Assembly: GCA_963556495.2 (NCBI GenBank)
Contig: OY747713.1
Coordinates: 3,558,321-3,622,320 of the forward strand
Direction of reading: 5' to 3'
Length of the DNA stretch: 64,000 nucleotides
Origin: Valencia hispanica
Lineage: Eukaryota; Chordata; Actinopteri; Cyprinodontiformes; Valenciidae
The notes beneath the pieces are model-generated. The model was not told where the DNA came from and made no database searches. It saw nothing but the letters and a program-made list of their open reading frames with translations. Position 1 is the first letter of the stretch, and each line of letters begins with the position of its first letter. The position numbers and the translations under genes were made by a program. Shown piece by piece: positions 52,626 through 62,852 of the stretch.

Positions 52626-55600
52626 TATATGTTCAAATTCAATTCAAATTCAAAAATACTTTATTGATCCCAGAGGGAAATAAAGTGTTGGTGTAGCTCA
52701 TATAATGAATTCTTTAAGGAGTTGTTGTAGATGATGATGGCTGTGGGCAGGAAGGATTTCCTGTAGCAGTCTGTATTGCAGCGAAACTGAAGAAGCCTCC
52801 GACTGAAGACGCTCTGTTGTTGTATGACTGTCTCATGAAGAGGATGCTCAGGGTTGTCCATCATTTTTTTGATTTTATGAAGAATCCTTCTTTGCATCAT
52901 CATCTCCAGATGTTCCACAGTCGTCCCAAGAACAGAACCAGAACCTTCTTTATCAGGTTGTTTAGCCTTTTTAAGTCCCTGGCTCTGATGCTGCTACCCC
53001 AACAGATGACGGCTGAAGAGATTACACTCTCCACAACAGACTTGTAGAAGATCTGCAGCATCTTGCTGCAAACCTTGAAGGACCTAAGCTTCCTCAAGAA
53101 GTCCAGTCTGCTCTGTCTCTTCTTGTAGACGGCTTCACTGTTCAGTCTCCAGTCCAGTCTGTTGTCAAGGTGAACTCAGAGGTATTTATACTCCTCAACC
53201 ACCTCCACTTCTTCTCCCATGATGGAAACAGTTTTTGACTTATCCCTGTTTCTTCTGACATCTACAATCATCTCCTTTGTTTTGTTCACATTCAAGGTGA
53301 GACGATTGTTTCCACACCATGTCACAAAGCGGTCCACCAGCTCTCTGTATTCAGCTTCTTGTCCATCTCTGATCCATCCGACAATTGCAGAGTCATCTGA
53401 GTATTTCTGCAGATGACAGGTCTCTGATTTGTACTGGAAGTCTGAGGTGTACAGAGTGAAAAGGAATGGTGAGAGTACGGTCCCCTGTGGTGCTCCTGTG
53501 CTGCTGACCACCTGGTTTGACACACAATCCTTCAGTGTCACAAATTGTGGTCTGTTGGTCAGGTAGTCATTGATCCAGGCGATTGTTGAGGGCTCCACCT
53601 GTGTCTTCAGGAGTTTCCAACAAAGCAAATCAAGCTGAATTGTGTTAAATGCACTGGAGAAATCAAAGAACATGATCCTCACAGTGCTGCCTGCTTTGTC
53701 CAGATGACAGTGGGTTGGTTGAAGCAGGTGGATGATGGCATCTTCAACTCCAACTCCACAGCGATAAGCAAACTGCAGTGGGTCCTGATACGTTCTTGTT
53801 TCCTTACTCAGGGGTGCCAACAGGAGTCTCTCCAGGACCTTCATGATGTGGGATGTCAGGGCAACAGGTCTATAGTCATTGATGACTGATGGGTGAGTTC
53901 TTTTGGGTACTGGAACAAGGCAGGATGTCTTCCATAACACTGGAACCTTCTCCTGAGTTAGGCTAAGGTTGAAGAGGTGCTGCAGAATCCCACAGAGCTG
54001 CTCTGCACAGGCCTTCAGGACTCTGGGGCTGACACCATCTGGACCTGCAGCCTTGTTCCGGTTTGGTTTCTCCAGCTGCCTCTTCACCTGACTTTTGGAG
54101 ACAGACAAGTGGGAGGGGGAGGAAAAGGGGGTAGCAGCATTTCCTGACTTGGTTGAAGTCAAACTTGTGGAATTAGAAGAGTCCATGGCTGAGGTAAAGG
54201 ATAAAACATCCGAGGTGTAACAGGAAAGCTGTTGATCAGAGGAGAGTGGGATGTCTGTTTGGCTGGGAACAGGAGAAAAGGATGCTGAGCTAGTTCCTGA
54301 ACTGAACCTTGTTAAGAATGTGTTCAGTTCATTGGCTCTGTCCAGACTTCCATCTATCCAATCCTTCCTGTCCTTAAAACCTGTGATCTTTCTCATTCCT
54401 GACCAGACATCTCTGATATTGTCCATCTGTAGTTTGTTCTCCAGCTTCTTCCTGTATGCCTCCTTGCTGTCTCCGATCTTAACCTTAAGTTGCTTCTGTA
54501 TCCTCCTCAGTAATTCCCTGTCTCCCTCCCTGAAGGCTATTTTTTCCTTGTTTAGCAGTTCCTTCAGGTCACTGGTGATCCAGGGTTTGTTATTAGGGAA
54601 GCATCTCACTGTTCTGGTGGGGATGATGTTGTCCACACAGAAGTGTATAAAGTCAGTCACACACTCAGTCATGTCATTGATGTCCTCTCCATGTGCTTGG
54701 CAAAGAGTCATCCAGTCTGTGGTTGCAAAACAACCCTGCAGGGCTTCTTCAGCTTCCTGTGACCATTTTCTCACAGTTCCTTTTGTCACAGGTTGCCTCT
54801 GAACAAGTGGTTTATATTCTGAACAGAAAAAAACAAGATTGTGATCGGATTGTCCCAGAGGAGGTCTTGGTTTGGACGTGTATGAATCCTTTACATTTGC
54901 ATAAAACAAATCCAAGGTCTTGTTTTCTCTTGTAGAGCAGCTGACAAACTGTTGAAATGTTGGAAGTGTAGTAGAGAGCGAGGCATGATTAAAATCACCA
55001 GATATTGCCACAAATGCATTGGGGTGCTGGTTCTGTAGCTTAGCAACAATGGAACTGATGACATCACATGCATTGTCGGCAACGGCTGAAGGATGAATGT
55101 AAACAACTGCCAAAATTACACTGGTGAACTCTCTTGGTAAATAATATGGATGAAAACTCACTGCCAAGAGTTCAACATCTGGGCGACACTTCACAGTAAC
55201 ATGTCCTGGATGACACCATCTGTTGTTGACAAGCACTGCTACTCCACCTCCTTTTCTTTTTCTGCTCGTCTTCAGATCTCTGTCTGCTCGTACAGTCAGG
55301 AAGCCTGGCAGACAGACGTTGGAGTCAGAGATATGATCCAGCAGCCACGTCTCAGTAAAACACATAACACTGCATTCACAGTACTCTGGCTGAGTCCTTG
55401 TAAGGGCTTGGAGTTCATCCATCTTGTTCGCCAGTGATCTTACCCATTATGATCGATGGAAGAGATGGCTTGAACTTCCTCTTTCTCTGTCTCCTTTTCG
55501 CTCCTGCTCTGCATCCACGTCTCCTCCTTATCAACTCATCAGGGATTTGTGGCTTCAATTGAGGTATTATTTCAGCTTTTGTGATGTTAATCAGCTGCTC

Positions 55601-55640
55601 CCGGCTGTAAACCACATTGTTGCCATGGTTACGCATCATA
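52626..55640 (-). mobile_element. Nearly full-length LINE of the CR1/L2 group, ORF2 disrupted
   Basis: The main open frame (55422 down to 53176, 748 codons) starts MDELQALTRTQPEYCECSVM. The endonuclease covers about residues 10-215 (CFTETWL, GGGVAVLVNNRW, SGDFNHA, GQSDHNLVF). The reverse transcriptase covers about 430-720 (DYRPVALTSHIMKVLERL, FFDFSSAFNTI, GAPQGTVLSPFLF and the active site YSDDSAIV). A TGA at 53176-53178 stops it. A frameshift near 52935 separates the terminal part (LEMMMQRRILHKIKK), and another near 55430 separates the upstream 70 codons (YSREQLINITKAEIIPQLKP). The 3' end is GATCAATAAAGTATTTTTG with GAATT-type repeats. It lies in the same orientation as mycbp and ends about 420 bp before that gene's start. 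Confidence 0.93.
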
Positions 55641-55852
55641 ACAAATTGTCAAAAAGGGAAAAATTTACAGCAAAAATCCTTCCAGCTTCACAGCACCAAA
55701 AACTAGAAAGTATACAGGTCAAAAAAATGCAATCTTCTTTAAGAAAAAAGAGGAACCAATGTACAAAAAAAAAAAAAACTTAATATGTAGCCAACAGAGC
55801 CACTCCAACATGCAGCCACCCAGAGCAGCGCAATTCTAGAAAATTTTTTTTT

Positions 55853-55853
55853 T

Positions 55854-55933
<80 letters not shown>
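55853..55933. repeat. TA dinucleotide microsatellite
   Basis: Alternating TA over about 80 bp, broken once by AAAATT near 55880. It lies upstream of the LINE 5' end. Confidence 0.95.
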
Positions 55934-55937
<4 letters not shown>

Positions 55938-56399
55938 CATTTACAAATCAAGACAGCCGAATATTTTGTTGCTGCATTTCGATTGCTATATGCTGTTCAA
56001 GTGTTGAAGTACACAATAATAAACTCCAAAGGACTGCAAAAACGTTAAATTGTGATAACTTTCAAGGGGGTTCAGGAATATTTTGAAGAAATTATTTCTT
56101 AATATCTTTTTTTAATTTAATACCTGACAAAATAGAATATTATTAAAACAGAAAATATGCGGCGTAGAATGTGTATATTTTCCCAGCGTGTGATTTAATT
56201 TATTTAAAGCGTTTATTCACATCTGCAAAGCCTCTCCTACGTGTAAAACAGAGGAGCCCAAGAAGCCAATCACATGCTTCAACGTCACAGTCCGCAGACC
56301 CAACTGACAAATCATTCTTGCCTCACTCACTTCCTGGTTTCAAACAAGGCGTGGCTGCTCTAGATGGTTTGTAGATCTGTTTTCCCTTAATCGTCGTTC

Positions 56400-56498
56400 C
56401 TCATGTGACTTTCTGTTGAAAAACATCAGCAGCTTTGTTCAGTTTTTGTCCAGCCGGGGAGAACCTTTATGTTTCTTTGATTCAGCAGAATTAAGAAG
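56400..56498 (+). promoter_or_regulatory. slc17a5: Candidate 5' untranslated first exon and promoter of slc17a5
   Basis: A strong donor, AAG|GTAAGA, at 56498/56499 ends a stretch preceded by the E-box TCATGTGA (56401-56408), the consensus for MITF/TFE factors that drive lysosomal genes. The coding exon at 60821 starts with a splice acceptor, so an upstream non-coding exon is expected. Linking this donor to it is inference. The region 55934-56399 shows no gene. Confidence 0.35.
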
Positions 56499-56499
56499 G

Positions 56500-58164
56500 T
56501 AAGAGCTATTTTTAAAATACATTCACCAGTCGTTACTCAACAGAGACGTTTTAATTACTGGGAAGTTACCTGTAGTATTTTCAGCTCCAAGTTTCGGTTT
56601 TTAGTGTCTCTGACAGCTATGATAGATGACACTATGTTCAATGTTTTTAGTTTTTTCTGTAATTGGTTTAAATATTTTAGCTCTTTTACCATCCAAAATT
56701 CGCCCATTTTCTTTCAAATTGGTGCTCCACTTTTTTGAGGGTAAAATCCACAATTAAACCTTTTCATTTAAGGAACAGTAACGTGTGTTAAACTTAGTAG
56801 TGTATTCAGTTTTCACAAATATACCCTAAAAATAAAACTCACAGTTGGCTTCTAAAGTATACGTTTCCACAACAGAATTTTACAAAATACAAAGTTTTTA
56901 ATGAAAAATAAGGGGAGGAAAACAATCAGCTTTGTGCATATTTAGGTTGATGACATCACAAAAGGCACAGGAATCCTGCCAATCAGCTGGAATTAGATAG
57001 TAAATATTCTGGCGAGCAAGCAACTTTAGTCAGGTTTCTATAGATTCTGAAGCGTTCAGGTTGTTCTCTGATACGACTAAACACTTTTCGAAGGAGGATT
57101 TCATTAAAAGTATTAAAATACATTAGAAAAAACAAGAAAACTACAAAGTGGTGTTCTCAAAAGAGTTATGCTTAGTTGCGTTGTGTGATGTCACCAGAGG
57201 CGAGAAGGTTGTTTGAGTGAAGTTAGATTTTATCCGGATGAAATAAGAACTTCCAACAAAACTGGGTTGACAAATGTTGCTCTTTAGGTGACCATCTAAC
57301 GTGAACTGACTGATTTTACAGAAAAGTCTGAAGTGAACCTTTTAATGCTGAAAAGATAAAGAATTCAACAATATTATATCAGATTTCTTCTCACAGCATC
57401 GTGTAGATTTTCGAGAACGGATAACTCTAGTCTTTCCAAGTCAGAGCTGTATTCTGGTTTCACAAAGCCAAGTCCTCCATGTTTCCTCCTCTTACTACAA
57501 ATTAATCGTTTTCACACCAAGCTAACCTAAATCTCAAAGACGGAAATGGGCGGTTCAATAATGAATCGATTGTTCCTGAGATGGACCCTCGTGATGCACT
57601 GCTGTCGGTAGTCTTGCTTTAGTCACATGAACAATGAAAGAATATGTTTTATCTCAGAGGATCGTCATCAACCTCTGATAATGAGTTAAGTAAACTGCAC
57701 AAACAACGACTCAGGCATCAGTTGGGGAATGAAACAGAAATGTCTTCAGTAGTTTAAAGCCTTATTTTCCTGTATACAGAAAATAGCCAATGAGCTTCTC
57801 CAGCAGCTTTGTTTTCTTTTTTCTGAAACCAGCTGAGAGTCTGATTGGCTGTGTGTTTGGCACCCAGCTTTATTTAATCATCTGCTTCTCATCAAAAACA
57901 TCTTCATTCATTCATTCATTCATTCATTCATTTCTCAGTTACATTACATTTGCCAGTATTATAAGCTGAAAAACAACTCATTCTGTTATGTTTCTACCCC
58001 CGGATTTCACCGCTGATTTAGTGTTTTGGGTGTTTCTGATCAGACTATGTTCTCCCGGGACTTTATTGGCTTGTCCAAATATTTTCCAGAAAACCTTAAA
58101 CAAGCCCCAACATGCCTTTTCTTCAGCAGTGGAGTCTTGTGCACTGAATATTTATAGAAGCCAG
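56500..58164. other. Intron-like DNA without a recognised gene
   Basis: AT-rich, with no long open frame and no familiar repeat, except a CATT microsatellite at about 57905-57933. It would be part of slc17a5 intron 1 if the first exon at 56400-56498 is correct. Confidence 0.5.
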
Positions 58165-58571
58165 TAGGGATGTGTATTGGCAAAAATCTGGCGATACGAT
58201 ATGTATCGCGACACAGGGGAGACGATACGATATATCGCGATACTATGAGTAAGGCTATATATTGTGATTTTTAAAACTGAATTTAACTGTAGGAAAACTG
58301 TCACATCATTCTAAACACTCCAACCTGTTTCATACTTTAACACATCCAGTTTTTATTACTAGATCTAGTTGATCCACTGGAACCAAGAAGGTGAAAACAG
58401 CCACAAAACTACCAGTTATACTTTTCATTTTAGTACAAAAATTACTGTCATCATTAACGGTTCCATTCAAATCCTTAAAAAAAATCAATATTTTTGTTTT
58501 GAATATCGATTCAATTTCAGGAAATAAAATATCGCGATATATCGGTGTGTCGATATTTTCTCACATCCCTA
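58165..58571 (+). mobile_element. Intact hAT-like MITE, copy far from the srsf10 cluster
   Basis: Same family as 31318-31700: starts TAGGGATGTGTATTGG, ends TCACATCCCTA, with TATCGCGATA words. The flanks GAAGCCAG and GAAGCCAT match at seven of eight positions. Confidence 0.82.
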
Positions 58572-59439
58572 GAAGCCATTGTGGTTGAGTTCATGAGGTG
58601 ATGTATTTTCGAATAAAAAAAACAAAACAACTGTACCAGGTAATTCTGGGTCTTGCTGAAGCTCTCTTTAAAGGGCTTCTGGACTGCTGGACAACTCCTC
58701 TGGTTGGTTCTTTTTGGATCCCTGTCAGAAATCTTGCGTGGAGCATCTGGTTTATGGCCTCAACGACGCTCAGTGGGACATTCAGAAGATCAGAAGTATG
58801 TCTGTCGCCATCGCCGCTGCTATGTTTTTCCAGCAGTAAGGCTGTAAAGATCTTAGCTCATCACTTCACCGACGCATGACGTGCTGTTGGTGTGAATCAT
58901 TTCAAAGCAGCAAGCTGCATATAGAGGTGTTCTCACTGGTGATCTCTTGAATCCTTTTGGCTTCATATTTATTTAATAAATACTACCAGTAAAGAATCGG
59001 TTGTGCTTCTTACAACCCAGGTTGAATTTGAATGATTTAAAAAACTCGTAAAGACTCGATCACTTTCCCCCGATGTGTAAAAGAAAAAAAGAGGATGTAC
59101 TTTCTTTTTTCTTTTTTTTTTTTTTACCATGACTTTATCTAGTTCCTGTTTCGCTCCAAGATGTTTCAATGATTCCTAATAAAACCAGTGTTTCCTCACA
59201 CCTCCTTAAAGGCACAGTGCTTAGTAACAGTAGCGCTGGATGAAAGGTCTGGTTGTTGTCATGGAGGTTCTGACCCAGATCTGTTTGTTTGATTCGCTGT
59301 AGCTTTGTGTTTTTTTTTTTTGTGTTAATGCTACAAACTGAGCAAAAATGATATTGTTTTTTTTTTTTTTTTTTTGCTGCTAGCATAAGATAACTTTGTG
59401 TTAAGGTTTAGTGTAAAAAATGTTAATAAAACACAAAAT

Positions 59440-59960
59440 GAGCAGTGGCGGTTCTCCTCCTACAATGTTTTCAAAGCTTGGATCACAACGTCACAGGAAT
59501 CTTTGAGCTTCCATCTCTCTGGTTCTCTGCTTTCTTCCCCTCAACCCAAAGGTTTAGGTGGATTTTGTGTCTTTTGAAACATTTCAGTGTTGATCTGGTC
59601 ATCTCTTTGGCCAGGTTCCCAGAACCTTTTAGAAAGAGAAACAAGGCCACAGCATCACCCGACCTCCACCGTACTTCACAGTAGGCATGACTCACCTGGA
59701 GTCTTTGAATCCGTGAGACTCAGATTGAGCTTTTCAGCAACAGTTAAAGTTCTTGTAGAGTTTAACGAACTCCACATGTTTAAGTTTGTGATGGTAGGAC
59801 AGAATTGGTTGTTATGGAGACTTGGTGACCCCAAGACGCCCACCCTTTGCTACAGAGATGTTTGGAGGGGTTTGTTCCCACGATGGAAGAGAAACTTGGC
59901 TCCCGTCCTGCCTTGTTTGTCCCAGTTTAGGCCAGCAGCTGTTCTTGAGTTGGTGCTTCC
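59440..59960 (-). mobile_element. Decayed Tc1-like transposase fragment
   Basis: On the minus strand around 59650-59690, the sequence reads [16 protein letters not shown], the block before the second catalytic acid of Tc1 transposases. The rest is too decayed for a continuous frame. The neighbouring stretches 58572-59439 and 59961-60305 show no gene. Confidence 0.5.
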
Positions 59961-60305
59961 TGACTTTTGAAGATGAACCATTATCAGCCTTACTTTGATT
60001 GCATGTTCTCTTGTCCTTCCGATTTTGTATAGCGGTTAACAGAAATGCGGGTCAGTCAGCCTTAGAGGAACAGAACGTCACAGATAATTACTTTAAAGTT
60101 TAGTTGTGTTGATTTTCCAGGGATTGATAATAATTGTTCCATTAATTACTTTGTTAAAATAATTTAAATGAATTTGGGCGTTTTCTCCACTGGATTAAAA
60201 GAAAGTTTGGATTTTTCTAAATAAAATTTCAGCGATGTTATTCTACCGCATTAAAGTCAGAAGTTTTAAAAGATTTTCACTCATCTTTCACCAGGGGTTG
60301 ATACT

Positions 60306-60490
60306 TTGGAGGACTGATCCTGCCAAAATTGAAAGTAAATAAATGTGGAAATGAATAAATGAATGAGTAAATACAATTCAAAATAAATAAATACATACAT
60401 AAATATATGTTGGAATAAATAAAAAATGTAATTATGTATTTCCACATTTATTTATTTTCAATTTTGGCATAATATGATACAGTTGTCCTC
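60306..60490. mobile_element. Palindromic MITE with TAAA-rich core, copy 2
   Basis: Arms TGGAGGACTGATCCTGCC and AAAATTGAAAGTAAATAAAT on the left are mirrored on the right (ATTTATTTTCAATTTTGGCA). It matches copy 1 at 16896-17176 in arm words and core. Confidence 0.65.
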
Positions 60491-60820
60491 ACAGTTGAAG
60501 GAATTTGTGCAGATGTTTGTATTTTCTGATGAAAGCACAGAGCTGACAGTTTGATAAAGTTTTGAAAACATCAACGACAGCAGTCACCTGTTTGAATTTC
60601 ACTGGAAACAACTTGTTGACCAGAACGGCTCTGAGCAGGTGAAACTATACGAGTTCAGATGACTGAAACGGGAACTACTACTGTGTGTCATCAAAATGCC
60701 CCAACATTTCTGCACAAACCTGCAGAGTTTTGAAAATAATCCCGATCAGCTGAAACTCCGTCGCGTGTTCATGTCACTTCCTCTTTGCTTTGTTTGGTTT
60801 TTAATGACTCATTGGTGCAG

Positions 60821-62308
60821 GTTTCCATCACGCCATGGCTCACTGACACCGTCCCAGATCCTGTCCGGCTCAGACGCCGGCCATGCCGCTGCCCAATGGC
60901 TGCTCCATCAACGCAGACGAGAGTGAAGACACCGAGGTTCTTCTCCAGAAGGACACTGGTAGGTTTGTTGTTGGTTTCTGCTTTATTTTAATCTAAATAT
61001 TGATGCGGAGAGAAGCTGAAGATGGAGCACATTCATTTGGTAAAAAGATTTTTTTTCCCCTGTATTTGTTATTGATTTTTATGCATAAATATTAATGATA
61101 ATGGTGATGATGGTAATAAATATAATTAATAATATGTTATTTTTATTAACTATCAATATTTTATTCATTGACTTTATAAATTATATATTTTAGAATAAAT
61201 TATCACTAATTAATACATTGTTAGATTATTATTTTTTGTAAATAAATTATCTTTAAATTATAAAATAATATGTTATAGTATTTTTAAAATGTTATATTAT
61301 TTGCTATACAAATAATACATTACTAAATAATAAATGAAAAATAAGATTATCTCAAAAATCTCAAAGTTGTTGGTTCTCAGATTGAATGAATATTTTGGTG
61401 AATAAATCTAATAGGTCAGCTAAAAAATGAGTGGCTGCCTTGCAGAATGTGAAATATTAGTATGGAAACTATTTTCCAGTCAGTTTTCTTCTTATGAGTT
61501 GTTTTTTTCCTTGTCAAGGGAGTGACAACATACACAGTGAAACAAGTCCTCTATCAACATGGGCTGAAATGCCGCTCTGAGAAGAAGAAGCAATTACTTC
61601 AAAAGCAACAAAAAAAGTCAGATTACAGTTTCCAAATGCACTCGGGGACAAGAGCTTCATTTTATAGACGAGTCCTGGGATCAAAATGAAGGAACATCTC
61701 AAGACATCGACTAGGGATGTAAAGCCTGGAGACAAATGGGTCTTCCAGATGCACAATGACACTAAAGCCCCAGAGAAAATCTGTGTTTCAGAGCCAAAAA
61801 GGTGTGAGAGCGCCTCAGGCCAGAACTGCGCCAAACCACTGTGAGAAGCTGATTTGATTCAAGTCATTATGTCATCAGAATTTCATTTATTTGTTCATAA
61901 CAGTGTGAAAAACGGAGCTTAGAACTGCTGTTTTTCCACCTCAAACAAGTTGATTCATGCCATTTTTTCCGGTTCTCCCTGGAAGCAGCAGAACATAACC
62001 TGAGCAGAATTAAAAAATGAAAAAAAAGTTAAATGAACAAAGCAAACTGGAATCATTCTGACTAAAATCTGAATGTATTCCCTTCGACAGTTCTCCCTCA
62101 GTGCTGCTCGGCGCGCCTCAACCTCGCCGTCCTCATGTTCCTGGGGTTCTCCGTGGTCTACGGTCTCCGTGTCAACCTCAGTGTCGCCATGGTAGCCATG
62201 GTGAACACCACGGACCCCGCCGGAGGGAGGAACGCCACGAAGGACCCCGCGTGTCCTCTGCCGTCAGGAGCGGAAAACTCCAGCAGAGCTCTGCAGCAGC
62301 CGAACGGG
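60821..62308 (+). CDS. slc17a5: Sialin, lysosomal sialic acid/H+ cotransporter, first two coding exons
   Basis: Lysosomal membrane carrier exporting sialic acid with protons. The first exon shown is 60821-60958, with the start codon at 60883 ([20 protein letters not shown]). The second coding exon is 62091-62308; both have clean AG/GT borders and join in phase. The N-terminus keeps an acidic dileucine (DTEVLL), the lysosome-sorting motif. Next comes [20 protein letters not shown], the start of the first membrane helix, and then [10 protein letters not shown], which contains the arginine altered in human Salla disease (Arg39). The luminal loop has three glycosylation sites (NTT, NAT, NSS). A three-codon upstream frame (ATGGCTCACTGA, 60835-60846) precedes the start. 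Intron 1 of the coding part, 60959-62090, carries a Tc1 relic. The rest of the gene, ten or so membrane helices, is to the right of the window. Confidence 0.92.
61512..61850 (+). mobile_element. Decayed Tc1-like transposase fragment in slc17a5 intron
   Basis: Plus-strand words such as TGGGCTGAAATGCCGCTC and CAGATTACAGTTTCCAAATG match the middle of Tc1 transposases (HGL-x-CRS... RLQF). Frames are broken. The AT-rich remainder of the intron (60959-61511 and 61851-62090) shows nothing else. Confidence 0.6.
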
Positions 62309-62442
62309 GTAAACTCTGGGGGCTGAGAGACTGTGGGCTGCCATTTGTTAAGTTACACTGTCAAAAAAACAAAAACAGCAATAAATTAGGGAATTTAGAA
62401 GGTTTATAAATGTCACAGTTTATTTAGTTAACAAGCTAAATG

Positions 62443-62757
62443 TGGGCGGCTGTAGTTCAGTGGTAGAGTTGTCGGAAATCGTGGGTTAGATTCCTGCTTC
62501 CACCTGCTACATGTCGTTGTGTCCTTGGGCAAGACACTTCACCTACCCGCCTACTGGTGTTGGCCAGAGGGGCCGATGGCGCGACATGGCAGCCTGGCTT
62601 CTGTCAGTCTGCCCCGGGGCAGCTGCGGCTACAATCATAGCTCGCTTCCACCAGTGTGTGAATGTGAGAGTGAATGAATAATGGAGTTGTTGTTGTAAAG
62701 CGCTTTGATGGTCTCGAAAAGCGCTATATAAATGCAAGCCATTATTATTATTATTAT
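62443..62757 (+). mobile_element. tRNA-derived SINE with LINE-type tail
   Basis: It has an A box (TAGTTCAGTGG), a B box-like GGGTTAGATTCC, the shared TTGTGTCCTTGGGCAAGAC body, a tail AAGCGCTATATAAATGCAAG and a final ATT repeat. It is more complete than the relative at 49962. It sits inside the foldback-like arm, so it inserted after the arm existed. Confidence 0.88.
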
Positions 62758-62852
62758 AAATATTTAGGTTACGCACTAAATATTTATTTAGCTTCGACCA
62801 TACAATTTAGTTAGCAAGCTAAATATTTGGCTTCGACTTTAAAATTTAGGTA

